A stretch of 64,000 bases of DNA. Origin: Flavobacterium sp. (lineage in GTDB: Bacteria; Bacteroidota; Bacteroidia; Flavobacteriales; Flavobacteriaceae). The translations under genes were made by a program, and so were the position numbers. Below the pieces are notes generated by a model. The model did no database searches. It was not told the origin of the DNA and was given only the letters and a program-made list of their open reading frames with translations. Below, in pieces: positions 1 to 8,959 of the stretch. Location of the stretch: contig NZ_JAPZSP010000024.1 in the NCBI RefSeq assembly GCF_027531705.1, positions 55,055 to 119,054 of the forward strand, given 5' to 3'. The stretch's first letter is position 1. Every line of letters starts with the position of its first letter.

Positions 1-1088
1 TCATTAGTTGCTAGACTTCCTGCGCAGGCGATAGCAATGGGTGTTGCTTGTGAATATAAAGAATTGCCATTTCCTAATTGTCCTAGATAATCAGAACCAC
101 AAACCCACATACTATCATCATTTTTTAAATACATAATATGATCTTCACCTGCATCAAATGTTTTCACATCAGTAGCAATACCAACTTGGGCTGGTGTAGA
201 AAACGAACCGCCTTCAAAGCCATAGCCCAATTGTCCACTTGCATTAAGACCCCAAGACCAAACGGAACCATCAATTTTTTGAGCAAAACTACCTATATAA
301 CTAGCAGCAATATCTTTCCAATCTGTTGCTAAACCTATTTGTGTTACAATTTGAGTATCCGTGGTATTTCCTTGACCAAGTTGTCCGTAAAAATTATAAC
401 CCCAAGACCATAAAGTACCATCTGTTTTTAAAGCTAAACGAAATCCTGCGCCACAGACTACTTTATCCCAAGTAATGGAAGAAGTAACCTGTTGTGCTTG
501 AGAGGGTAAATAAGGTTGCGTGTTTCCCCAAAACCAAAGCGTACCGTCTACTTTTATAGCTGCATAAGTACCATTGTGACTAGAAATACTTTTCCAATGA
601 TCTGAAGTTGTTCCAACGAGCTGAGGTGAAAGTACCGGAGGAGTCAATCCAAAATTAGTACCACCCCAAACCCATAAGGTTCCGTCTGTTTTTAAAGCTA
701 ACGTTGTGTAATAAGCGCTAATAGATTCCCAATCGGTGTCGCTACCTATTTGCGTTAGGGTCATAACATCTGTTTGGGTACCATTTCCTAATTGACCACT
801 TGGGTTTTTACCCCAACCCCAAAGTGTGCCATTATTTTTTATTACGAGTGTGTATTCTGATGCAGCTTCTGCAAATTTCCAATCGGTGTCAGTGCCTATT
901 TGTATGGGTAATTGTTGATTACCATAATCACCTTGAATTCTGCCCCAAGCCCAGAGCGTTCCATCGTTTTTAATAGCCAATGTAAAGTTATTTCCTGCTG
1001 AAACTTGTTTCCAACATTGACTAAATGTTGCTATTGCATTCAGAAGAAACAATAGAAGTATAATCCGTTTTAGTGCATTTTTTTTCAT
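1..1088 (-). CDS. RCC1-repeat exported protein, C-terminus cut by window edge
   Basis: Open reading frame on the minus strand starting at an ATG at 1088-1086 and running off the left edge with no stop, so only the first 362 residues are visible. It begins with a hydrophobic signal peptide of about 24 residues ending near ATFSQ. At least seven tandem repeats follow, each carrying a motif like KxDGTLWxWG and often GQLGNG. This is the pattern of RCC1/BNR-type seven-bladed beta-propellers. In Bacteroidota such proteins are exported and often end in a T9SS sorting domain; that end lies outside the window. It follows the lipoprotein gene at 1113 by 24 bases and probably ends a three-gene unit. Substrate or partner is unknown. 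Confidence 0.85.
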   Translation of the reverse strand, partial: MKKNALKRIILLLFLLNAIATFSQCWKQVSAGNNFTLAIKNDGTLWAWGRIQGDYGNQQLPIQIGTDTDWKFAEAASEYTLVIKNNGTLWGWGKNPSGQLGNGTQTDVMTLTQIGSDTDWESISAYYTTLALKTDGTLWVWGGTNFGLTPPVLSPQLVGTTSDHWKSISSHNGTYAAIKVDGTLWFWGNTQPYLPSQAQQVTSSITWDKVVCGAGFRLALKTDGTLWSWGYNFYGQLGQGNTTDTQIVTQIGLATDWKDIAASYIGSFAQKIDGSVWSWGLNASGQLGYGFEGGSFSTPAQVGIATDVKTFDAGEDHIMYLKNDDSMWVCGSDYLGQLGNGNSLYSQATPIAIACAGSLATN

Positions 1089-1112
1089 GATTATTGTTTT
1101 TTTAAATTATTT

Positions 1113-1979
1113 TTAATTTACTCTTTGATATATTTTAGTACTGCCACCTTTTAATAAAAATCTGTTTTCATCTGCTAGAAAAGGAATGCTTACCTCTTCA
1201 TTTGTATTTAAATCATAAAAAACTACATTTTTCCCTTCTGTGTACCACCCTTCTGTGGTTACATTGCCGTTCCCTCTGCTTTCATAAGTAACATCGCTTG
1301 TTCCGCCAGCACTACTGCCTGACCATGACAAACATTCACCATTAGGTTTAAATTGAATAAAATAGTCTGTTGCTGCCGATGCGTAATCGCCTCCATAACC
1401 GCCACTGCTCAATACTTCGGTATAGCGCCAAGTGCCTATGAGTCTCCTGTCTTTTGCTCTTGAATTTAATTGAGTACTTGGTTTTGAACTTGAACTATTA
1501 GTTGTTTCGGAGGTAGTTATATTGGAATCTCCGTTAGTAATAGTTAGATTATTTTCACCACCAGAAGTATATCCTTGTTTGGTAAGTAGTAGTTCAACAA
1601 CTTGATTGTTTAATTCAGGAAAAGTGATAGAAAAACGAAGTATGTTGTCTCTTAAATTTGCTGTAAAATCATAATACACATTTTTACTCTTATCCTTTAA
1701 TTTTCCAGCCATGGTGTTTCTATCGCTAATGGCAATCAATTCGTTTTGAACGCCATCCATATAAAAAAATCCTTTTACTACAGTTTTGTTTTCTGTCAAC
1801 TCTGCCGATATAGAAGCGTTTTCATAAGACGCAATATATTTCCCTGTAAATATTCCGCTAGTCAAATTCATCTTTTTAGCTGTTGGTTTATTCTTTTTTG
1901 GCGAATTGTTTTGTCCACAAGCCGATAAAAACAAGAGTAAAAAGCAAACTGATATCGATTTTATTTTTGTTGTTTTCAT
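1113..1979 (-). CDS. Hypothetical lipoprotein, 288 aa
   Basis: The N-terminus is a lipoprotein signal with lipobox LSAC (Cys21), so the product is probably lipid-anchored. A first half of about 110 residues resembles small beta-barrel domains that measure material made or released (motif TGKYIASYENASI). A Ser/Thr/Asn-rich linker around residues 140-175 leads to a second domain starting near RLIGTWRYTE. That start is typical of Bacteroidota lipocalin-like domains that open with a GxW motif. The gene lies 12 bases after the start of the downstream-strand neighbour at 1992, so it is co-transcribed with it. No enzymatic motif is visible and the function is unknown. Confidence 0.85.
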   Translation of the reverse strand: MKTTKIKSISVCFLLLFLSACGQNNSPKKNKPTAKKMNLTSGIFTGKYIASYENASISAELTENKTVVKGFFYMDGVQNELIAISDRNTMAGKLKDKSKNVYYDFTANLRDNILRFSITFPELNNQVVELLLTKQGYTSGGENNLTITNGDSNITTSETTNSSSSKPSTQLNSRAKDRRLIGTWRYTEVLSSGGYGGDYASAATDYFIQFKPNGECLSWSGSSAGGTSDVTYESRGNGNVTTEGWYTEGKNVVFYDLNTNEEVSIPFLADENRFLLKGGSTKIYQRVN

Positions 1980-1991
1980 AATTATAACTTT

Positions 1992-3134
1992 TTAATTTAC
2001 TGTGAAAATGGAAAATGTTCTTGAGAAAAGCCCTTCTAATCCTACTGATGTGTTATTTATAAAGTATTTGCCAAGAGCAGAAATATGCACATTTCCATTA
2101 TTTGAAATTGACATTGCTGCGTTTAAGACATCACCTTGTGCATCGGTTGTTAGAATTGTAGTTTGACCGTTTTTTGAAAGTTTTAAAACCATTTTACCTG
2201 TAGCATCAGGATTTTTTTCAGAAAAAAGTATATGAGCATCACTTCCTTTCACTTTCATATCAAAAAGAGAGGAGGTTGAAGTTCCAGAAGTTATATCTGA
2301 TTTGATATTATTTTTCCAAAAAACGATTTTTGAAGATGAATTACTTAATGGTACTTTTGCTGAAACATAAATATCGTTAGAACTAATTTGAACGACACCA
2401 GTACCAAAACTAAAATCGTTAAAAATCCCAGTCTCTATTGTGTTGATTGTTCCATTTTTCCATGTTTTTAATGAAATTGTGTTTGAAAGAGACGTTTCGC
2501 GAAGTAAAACAACAACATCGTTCCCATTTATATCCAACCCATTAACTAAAGTGGGTAATGTTGGATTTGAAATTACTGTAGCAGCACCATTTTTCCATAA
2601 TTTTGCTACGCTACTAGTACCATTTTGCTCTGAGCCTGCAATGTAAACATCTCCATTTAGCACTTCCATATTCAAAACTTGATTAAAGCTCGAGTTATTT
2701 GTTAAAATAGTTTCATCACCATTTTTCCAATATTTGAAAACATTGTTAGATTTACCTAATATGTAAATATCATTGTTATCTACTTTTAAATCAATTGGAA
2801 AATTATTTGGAATAGTTTGTATAAGCACACCGTTTTTCCATACTAAAATTTTCCCATCTTCATTAAACGAACTATTTATTGCATAAACATCATTGCCACT
2901 AACAACAATTTTTTCAACAATGGTTTGAACATCTGGTAATGATGGTAAGATAGTAGGAACACCGTTTTTCCAAATAGTTGGTACTTGAACATTATTACCG
3001 CCTCTAGTAGATCCTCCAATATAGACATCGGTAGTAGCAAGAGTAGTCGCAGTTTCTTCATTGTCGTTTGAGCAAGAAGTACTCATTATTGCAAATAGCA
3101 AACAAGTAATTAAATTTTTTAAAAGTGTTTTCAT
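1992..3134 (-). CDS. Lipoprotein with seven WKNG-type beta-propeller repeats
   Basis: The signal sequence ends in a lipobox (STSC, Cys21). The mature protein consists of about seven repeats of 40-50 residues, each with a DVYIxG-like strand and a WKNG motif (variants IWKNGV, YWKNGD, LWKNGA, TWKNGT, FWKNN, LSKNG). This repeat style predicts a beta-propeller and is common in Bacteroidota surface lipoproteins of unknown role. It is the first gene of a unit with 1113-1979 and probably the RCC1-repeat gene. A conserved 70-bp element lies 50 bases upstream of its start codon. The same element precedes the tail-fibre-like gene at 3269-5629, which suggests a shared regulator. Confidence 0.85.
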   Translation of the reverse strand: MKTLLKNLITCLLFAIMSTSCSNDNEETATTLATTDVYIGGSTRGGNNVQVPTIWKNGVPTILPSLPDVQTIVEKIVVSGNDVYAINSSFNEDGKILVWKNGVLIQTIPNNFPIDLKVDNNDIYILGKSNNVFKYWKNGDETILTNNSSFNQVLNMEVLNGDVYIAGSEQNGTSSVAKLWKNGAATVISNPTLPTLVNGLDINGNDVVVLLRETSLSNTISLKTWKNGTINTIETGIFNDFSFGTGVVQISSNDIYVSAKVPLSNSSSKIVFWKNNIKSDITSGTSTSSLFDMKVKGSDAHILFSEKNPDATGKMVLKLSKNGQTTILTTDAQGDVLNAAMSISNNGNVHISALGKYFINNTSVGLEGLFSRTFSIFTVN

Positions 3135-3183
3135 GTTGTTGATATTAAATTATTGAAACAAAAAATACTATTGATTTACCAAC

Positions 3184-3253
3184 GCAAACTACTATAAACC
3201 AATCAATTAGATTTAAGGGTAAATGCTGTTTTTTACTTCTAAGGGTTTTCCCT
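3184..3253 (-). promoter_or_regulatory. Conserved upstream element, copy A
   Basis: A 70-base stretch upstream of the 1992-3134 gene matches 5656-5725 at about 57 of 70 positions without gaps, although the flanking genes are unrelated. Read on the minus strand it carries AAGGGAAAACCCTTAGAAG (a gapped inverted repeat AAGGG/CCCTT), then AACAGCATTTACCCTT, then a TAGTAGTTTG promoter-like box nearest the gene. It probably combines a promoter with a regulator-binding site. The binding protein is not known; the neighbouring LuxR-type regulator is a candidate by position only. Confidence 0.6.
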
Positions 3254-3268
3254 TAAACGAATTGAACT

Positions 3269-5629
3269 TTACTTTTTTTCTAATGCTTCAATTTTAGTTT
3301 TCAATTCTTCGATAATTACTTGTTGTTCTTGAATAGCTTTTACCAAAACAGGGATGATTTCGGCATATTTCATTCCTAATTTTTCTGTTTTTTCCCAAGT
3401 TTTTTCTTGACTTTCAGGTATTTCTTTCCAGTCATAATCAACAACAACTTCGGGTAAAACTTGCTGAACTTCTTGTGCTACAAAACCTAAATGTGTGGAA
3501 GAATTATCAATTTTAGCATCTTTCCATTGAAAAGAAATTGGTCGAAGACTTTTTATTTTTTCTAGACCATATGACAACGGTAGCATTTCTTTTTTATCAG
3601 TAGCATCACTAGTTTGAATAACACCATTTACTGCATGAACTGATGTCCATCTTCTTATGCTTTGTCCTAATGGAATAGCATTATCAGTAACTGGAGTAAA
3701 AGAACCACCGCCTACACGAACCACATCGGTTACTGTTGCTAAATCGTCATTACTTTGTGCAAAAACCAAATCACCTGTGTCGTTTCGCATTTGCCAGTCT
3801 GAACCTGAACGTTTGAGTTCAATACCGACATCTGAAGAACTTGTGCTTGTAATACGAGCATAACCTATTGCTGTGCCTGAAACTTCTAGTTTTCTATCAG
3901 GTGTTACGGTTCCTAGTCCAAATTCCCCAGTTGATTGTAATGTGATTAAAGTACTTGCAGAAACTGCACCTGGAGCAGTTGTTGCTGTACTTATTTTAAA
4001 AGATTCGGCAGAAGTATCCAATCCCATATTAAAATGTCTAGCACCTGTATTTCCAAAATGCATAAAAGCATCACCAGTTCCAGATTGTTCAATATATAGC
4101 TGACCATTAATTGTAGAAGGTGTGTTTTCAGTAATTTGTAATTTTCTTGATGGCGCAGTTGTACCAATTCCAAACTCTCCAGTAGTTAATATTCTTACTC
4201 TTTCTATATTATTGGTTCTAAAAGCCAAACTTTGGTTATCTGTAGTTCCTATAAAATTAGCTATTGGATTTGTTCCTGAATTACCTATTAAACCCCAAGC
4301 ATTAACAGCAGGGTTTTGCCAAGTTGCAGTTCCGTTGGCATCACAAGTTAATATTTTGCCAATGGCTTGATTTCCATCAACCATTCTTAAATTACCTACT
4401 AAATGAAGCCTTTCTTGTGGTGTTGAAGAACCAAAACCTGCATTCCCGTTTTTAAGAATTACTAGTGCGTCGCTTCTTTCGCTAGCGTCTATGAAATCAT
4501 TGTCATTCGTATCTATTGCATTACCTATTACAAATAGCCTATCAGTAGCATTGGGGGTTCTAAATTGAGTATCGCCATTAGTTGAAGGTGTATAATCTGT
4601 TGCGCCTATTCCTAAAGCCGTTTCTCCATAACTTTTAGCAGTGTTCGATCTTCCAAATGAAGTTGACAATTTTCCATTTGCGATTGTCACTTGTCCAAAA
4701 GCAGTTGAAAATTCTCCGCTAGCTTCAGTATCGTAACCAAATGCAGTTGTAAAATTTCCACTTGCGGTTGTATTCCATCCTAAAGCAGTTGTAAAATTTC
4801 CGCTTGCTGTAGAATGTGTTCCAACCGAAGTCGAATAATCTCCACTAGCTTCTGTTTCATATCCAAATGCAGTAGAAAAATTTCCACTTGCGGTTGTATT
4901 GAATCCAAAAGCAGTTGCTAATTGATTGCTAGCAGTAGAAGAATATCCAAAAGATGTTGAAAATGAACCACTAGCCGTTGAACGTCCAAAAGCAGTGGCA
5001 ACAGCACCACTAGCTATTGAAAATTGACCAAAAGCAGAAGAAGAGTTACCACTTGAAGTTGTTCTTAGCCCAAAAGCAACTGATCTTATACCAATATTTT
5101 CATCATCCCATTGTGTTCCATCAACATCACCTGCTCTAAAAGCTGCTTTTCTTGGATTCCAAACCATTCGAGTTCCCGGACCAGATGGTGCAATTGCACC
5201 GCTAGTATAAACGCCTGTTGAAACCAAACCATCAGTACCATCAATAGTTACTGCTCCTGCATCAGCAGTAATGGTTTTTCCGTTTCCTGCTCCTCCAAAA
5301 TCGTAAGCTTGGTCTAATGTACCTATATTAGTTCCTGCTATGGGTTTCCATGAAGGTGTTCCTGAATTATCCCAATAATAAAATCCAGGTAAATCAGTTC
5401 CTGATGTTGTAGTTAAATAAACCATCATTCCTTGTTGAGTAGCCGTTGGGTTTGTAGCAGGAAAAACATCAACTTTTGGAATTAAAATTCCGTCTGTGTT
5501 ACTTGGTGCTGCTTGGTCACTTGACTTAATTTCTAATTGCGCATTGGGCGTAGTTGTGTTGATTCCAACTTGTGCAAAAATTGATTTTATACCTAAAAAG
5601 AATAGTAGAAGAAAATAGCTTTTTTTCAT
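3269..5629 (-). CDS. YadA-head / S74 chaperone tail-fibre-like surface protein
   Basis: The start is taken at the ATG at 5629, which gives a clean signal peptide (MKKSYFLLL...FAQ); two extra codons upstream would need TTG. After an N-terminal domain, residues about 175-345 hold some twelve 14-residue repeats of the YadA-like head type (for example TASGxFSTAFGYxTxASG). Short GIGTTxPxxKLxI-like repeats follow. Residues about 690-745 match the Peptidase_S74 intramolecular chaperone (SDATDKKEM, SLRPISFQWKD, HLGFVAQEVQQVLPEVV). A short C-terminal coiled coil ends the protein. In known S74 proteins the chaperone domain helps the trimer fold and then cleaves itself off. This predicts a trimeric surface fibre. 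It is preceded by conserved element copy B. Confidence 0.88.
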   Translation of the reverse strand: MKKSYFLLLFFLGIKSIFAQVGINTTTPNAQLEIKSSDQAAPSNTDGILIPKVDVFPATNPTATQQGMMVYLTTTSGTDLPGFYYWDNSGTPSWKPIAGTNIGTLDQAYDFGGAGNGKTITADAGAVTIDGTDGLVSTGVYTSGAIAPSGPGTRMVWNPRKAAFRAGDVDGTQWDDENIGIRSVAFGLRTTSSGNSSSAFGQFSIASGAVATAFGRSTASGSFSTSFGYSSTASNQLATAFGFNTTASGNFSTAFGYETEASGDYSTSVGTHSTASGNFTTALGWNTTASGNFTTAFGYDTEASGEFSTAFGQVTIANGKLSTSFGRSNTAKSYGETALGIGATDYTPSTNGDTQFRTPNATDRLFVIGNAIDTNDNDFIDASERSDALVILKNGNAGFGSSTPQERLHLVGNLRMVDGNQAIGKILTCDANGTATWQNPAVNAWGLIGNSGTNPIANFIGTTDNQSLAFRTNNIERVRILTTGEFGIGTTAPSRKLQITENTPSTINGQLYIEQSGTGDAFMHFGNTGARHFNMGLDTSAESFKISTATTAPGAVSASTLITLQSTGEFGLGTVTPDRKLEVSGTAIGYARITSTSSSDVGIELKRSGSDWQMRNDTGDLVFAQSNDDLATVTDVVRVGGGSFTPVTDNAIPLGQSIRRWTSVHAVNGVIQTSDATDKKEMLPLSYGLEKIKSLRPISFQWKDAKIDNSSTHLGFVAQEVQQVLPEVVVDYDWKEIPESQEKTWEKTEKLGMKYAEIIPVLVKAIQEQQVIIEELKTKIEALEKK

Positions 5630-5655
5630 GCTCAAACACTTATTGATTTATAAGT

Positions 5656-5725
5656 GCAAGCTACTATTAGACAACCAATTAATTTTCAGGGTAATTGCTG
5701 TTTTTCTTTTCTAAGGGTTTTCCTT
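5656..5725 (-). promoter_or_regulatory. Conserved upstream element, copy B
   Basis: Second copy of the 70-base element, 27 bases before the ATG at 5629. Best-conserved blocks relative to copy A are CTAAGGGTTTTCC and TGCTGTTTTT on the plus strand (AAAACCCTTAG and AAAAACAGCA on the coding strand). The conservation is far stronger than in the adjoining intergenic sequence and therefore looks functional. Confidence 0.6.
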
Positions 5726-5763
5726 GATAAATGATAATGGAAATTTAAAAAAAAAAATTAATT

Positions 5764-8664
5764 TCAAGTTGTAGCTATTTTTTCTAAAAAGGCTGTGAAG
5801 TTTTCTTCATGAGAAACATTCAATTTCTTTCTTACTTTATAACGAGCTGTTTCAACTCCTCTTGTAGAAATATTTAGCAATGGAGAAATCTCTTTGTTGG
5901 TTAAATCCATTTTTACAAAAGCACAAAGACGCAATTCACGTTTGGTAATGGTTGGATCTAATTGCTTTAATTTTTCAAAGAAATCATGATGGATTTTTTC
6001 AAAGTTTACATCAAAAATTTCCATGTATTCTTCCCCAATTTTATGCTGATTGAGTTTTTGAAAAATTTCAGTTATTTTTCTTCTAGATTCTTCACTTTTT
6101 AGAAGTTCTCTAAGTTGTTTTAAATCATCTTGTAAATCATTAAAAGCATTCTTTTTTTGACTTAATAAAAGCGTATAGTTTGCTAATTCTTTGCTCTTGC
6201 CAATTATATCTTCTTCGAGCGTTAATTTATCTTTGTAGATTTCTTCTTTGTCGTGTTTTAGTTTTAGCTTTTCTATTTCTAATTCAAGAAGTTGCTGTGT
6301 TTTTTTGACTTCAATTTTTGATTTTAATCTTTCAAAAGCAATTTTCTTGCTAACATATCTCGACAGAAAATAAATAAATGATATTCCTGCTAACAAGTAA
6401 ATAAAGTAGGCTAAATTAGTTTGGTACCATTTTGGCAAAATGGTGAATTGAAAAGAAGTTTCTTCGCCAACAAGTCCAGCTAAATTTCTGCTTTTTACAA
6501 TAAAAGTATAATTTCCTGGTCGAAGATGTGTATATTCTTTGAAAGCGTTTTTTTGCCAAGGCGACCAATTTTCATCTACATTTTCAAGTTTATAACTATA
6601 ATTTATCTCGGTACTCGAAATCATTTTGGGCGAAGAAAACTCAAAACGCAAAATGTCTGTTTGATTTGGAAGTGTAATTTGGTTATTTTCAGAATCAATT
6701 TCAATTAACTTTAATTCTTGATTATGAGTATAATTAACTTGCGAAATAATTGTTGGAAACTTATCTTTTGCTTTAGTATTGAAAATTGTGTACAGATATA
6801 AACCTGAGTTTGTGCCAAAAAAAACTTTATTATTGCTTATTGGATAAATACTTTCCATGCCACGATTAAAGCTTCCTTTAAGATTAAGAAACAAATCTTT
6901 ATTGAGTTTAGGATTTTCAATATTTGAATAAAAATAACCAGCTTCATCATCTTGAATAAACCAAGTTTTAGAATTTGCTTCAAGTATTTTTCTGGTATTT
7001 TTAGTTGTATCAAATAACTTATTCAAAGCAGAATATGGTTCAAATTTATTAGTTAGATTATTGTAAGTATAAATTCCGGTATTGGTTGTGAATACAATTT
7101 TGCCTTTCCAATTAAAGACATTAATATTATACGGCGATTTAAATCCGTTTTTATTTGTAAAATGATCAACAGCATCAATTCGACTATAATCTGAATTAAA
7201 ATGAACCTTGTAAACACCTTTGTAACCATGACAAATCCAGTAAGTGTTTGGCTCATAATCGGCAAGAATATCTCTACTAGATTCGTCAAAACCTTTTATT
7301 TTGTTCTTAATTATCCAAGTTTTTCCTAGTTTTTCAACTAAGTATAATCCGTTGTAATTTGAGGCAAGGAATAAATTTGATTTTTCTTTAATCTTGGTAA
7401 TTTTCCAAAATCCAGTTTGTGTTCCTATTTTTTGGACTTTTCCGTTTTCTAACTTATAAATTCCGGTATCGTGAGAAATAAGAATTTCATTGTCAATATC
7501 TTGAATAGCCCAACTTTGCCCTTGAAGTCCTTCAACTTTAACAAAATTAAAATTATTATTTACGGATGAAAAACTGGAATAAAACACTCCATTATTTGTG
7601 GCAACATAAACCGTATTTCCTTTTACAAGAATATCATAAACTGATGCACCATCAAAAACTGAAATAAAAGGAGATTTGAAATCTAAAAAACTCAATCCAT
7701 TATTTTGTAAAACCCAAATATTTTTATTTTCAGTTTGAAACAAACAATGAATTGAAGCATAAGAAAGCCCAGCAGAAATTTCATTGTCTCTACTAATAAA
7801 TCCCAAATTGTTCAATTTAATAATTCGAGAACTCAACGTTCCAAATAAATAATCATAATTATCAAGGCAAATACCCGTAATAACTTGATCGCTTTTTACA
7901 CCAGAAAAAAGATAGTTCTTGTCAATAATTGCTTTTTTAGAAATATCTCCAGTATAAACAAAACCCGATTTTGAAGTAAGAAGAATAATATTTGGATTTT
8001 TTGTCGGAAGAATAGAAGCTAATTCATCTAAAGGAAAAATAGAATTATCAAAAACAAGTTCAAGGCTTACTGATTTAGAATTCAATTTATAAACTCCAAA
8101 TTCTGAATCTTGAACATAATAATTATCTCTAACGTTTGCTGAATATAAAAAGGATTTGTTAGAAGGTAATTGAGTAACTCTACTTCCATTAATAACTATT
8201 AGCTCTAAGAATGATCTGTAAATTATAAATTTATCATATTGATGGACTTGCCATAAATTTTCAATATTTTTATCTTCTAAATGAAATTCTGTAACAAGAG
8301 ATTTGTAAAAGTAGTCTCCAAATTTATTTTTTTGCAAAGTTCCCAACTCATTATAACCACCAACATATATTTTACCGTTGGATGTTTTAACAATACTTCT
8401 AACAGACGAATTATTTGGCAAATAAACTTTTTGCCAATGTTCACCGTCAAAAACTAATGCGCCATCATTATTTCCAAAAATAAGAGATTTATCATTAGTC
8501 TCACACATTGTCCAAAACTGAGGATCGGCTTTAAAATCATTTCTATAATAATTTACAATTTTAGGTGTTCCTAACTTATTCTGTACCAAATCGTTTATAT
8601 GCTTAGTCTGACATAACCCTAATGAAGCATAAAATATCCAAATAAAAAAAACCTTTTTTAACAT
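5764..8664 (-). CDS. Membrane-tethered two-component-type propeller/Y_Y_Y regulator with LuxR-type HTH
   Basis: The 966-residue protein has a signal/first membrane segment (MLKKVFFIWIFYASLGLC). A long periplasmic part of ligand-sensor propeller repeats runs to about residue 680, followed by a triple-tyrosine (Y_Y_Y) domain near LRFEFSSPKM and HLRPGNYTFIVKSRN. A transmembrane helix (LAYFIYLLAGISFIYFLSRY) and a long cytoplasmic coiled coil come next. It ends in a LuxR-type helix-turn-helix (TNKEISPLLNISTRGVETAR). There is no histidine kinase and no receiver domain, so signal would pass straight from the periplasmic sensor to the DNA-binding tail. It is divergent from susC at 8960, with 295 bases between, and next to the surface-protein block. 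It could regulate either; the sequence does not decide. Confidence 0.88.
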   Translation of the reverse strand: MLKKVFFIWIFYASLGLCQTKHINDLVQNKLGTPKIVNYYRNDFKADPQFWTMCETNDKSLIFGNNDGALVFDGEHWQKVYLPNNSSVRSIVKTSNGKIYVGGYNELGTLQKNKFGDYFYKSLVTEFHLEDKNIENLWQVHQYDKFIIYRSFLELIVINGSRVTQLPSNKSFLYSANVRDNYYVQDSEFGVYKLNSKSVSLELVFDNSIFPLDELASILPTKNPNIILLTSKSGFVYTGDISKKAIIDKNYLFSGVKSDQVITGICLDNYDYLFGTLSSRIIKLNNLGFISRDNEISAGLSYASIHCLFQTENKNIWVLQNNGLSFLDFKSPFISVFDGASVYDILVKGNTVYVATNNGVFYSSFSSVNNNFNFVKVEGLQGQSWAIQDIDNEILISHDTGIYKLENGKVQKIGTQTGFWKITKIKEKSNLFLASNYNGLYLVEKLGKTWIIKNKIKGFDESSRDILADYEPNTYWICHGYKGVYKVHFNSDYSRIDAVDHFTNKNGFKSPYNINVFNWKGKIVFTTNTGIYTYNNLTNKFEPYSALNKLFDTTKNTRKILEANSKTWFIQDDEAGYFYSNIENPKLNKDLFLNLKGSFNRGMESIYPISNNKVFFGTNSGLYLYTIFNTKAKDKFPTIISQVNYTHNQELKLIEIDSENNQITLPNQTDILRFEFSSPKMISSTEINYSYKLENVDENWSPWQKNAFKEYTHLRPGNYTFIVKSRNLAGLVGEETSFQFTILPKWYQTNLAYFIYLLAGISFIYFLSRYVSKKIAFERLKSKIEVKKTQQLLELEIEKLKLKHDKEEIYKDKLTLEEDIIGKSKELANYTLLLSQKKNAFNDLQDDLKQLRELLKSEESRRKITEIFQKLNQHKIGEEYMEIFDVNFEKIHHDFFEKLKQLDPTITKRELRLCAFVKMDLTNKEISPLLNISTRGVETARYKVRKKLNVSHEENFTAFLEKIATT

Positions 8665-8897
8665 GTATATATAATCTGAAAAATACTAATTCTATTTAGC
8701 TCTTTTTTTATTAAAAAACAAATATACTAATTTTAGAGAGATTGCTTGAATTATTTTTTTTAATTAAAATGCTAAAAAATAATAATTTATAAAAAAAAAA
8801 GTATTTAAACAGTAATCAAATATCTTAGGAACGTAAAACAAGTGTAATAAATTTACAACGTTTTCGCTAAACAAAAATTAATATTGTGGTAACAATA

Positions 8898-8926
8898 ATT
8901 TCATTTTTCATTGTGCTAAATGAAAT
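8898..8926 (+). promoter_or_regulatory. Inverted repeat in the susC upstream region
   Basis: A perfect 9-base inverted repeat (ATTTCATTT at 8898-8906, AAATGAAAT at 8918-8926) lies 33 bases before the susC start. It may be an operator or a 5'-leader hairpin. The rest of the 8665-8959 intergenic region is very AT-rich; no clean TTG/TAnnTTTG promoter was found in it. Confidence 0.35.
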
Positions 8927-8959
8927 AAAAAAACAAAACAAATTTTAATATTAAAACTT

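Noticed and set aside
138..332. Plus-strand frame of 64 aa inside the RCC1-repeat gene
   Set aside because: Its residues look random and the minus strand carries a long repeat protein in this place.
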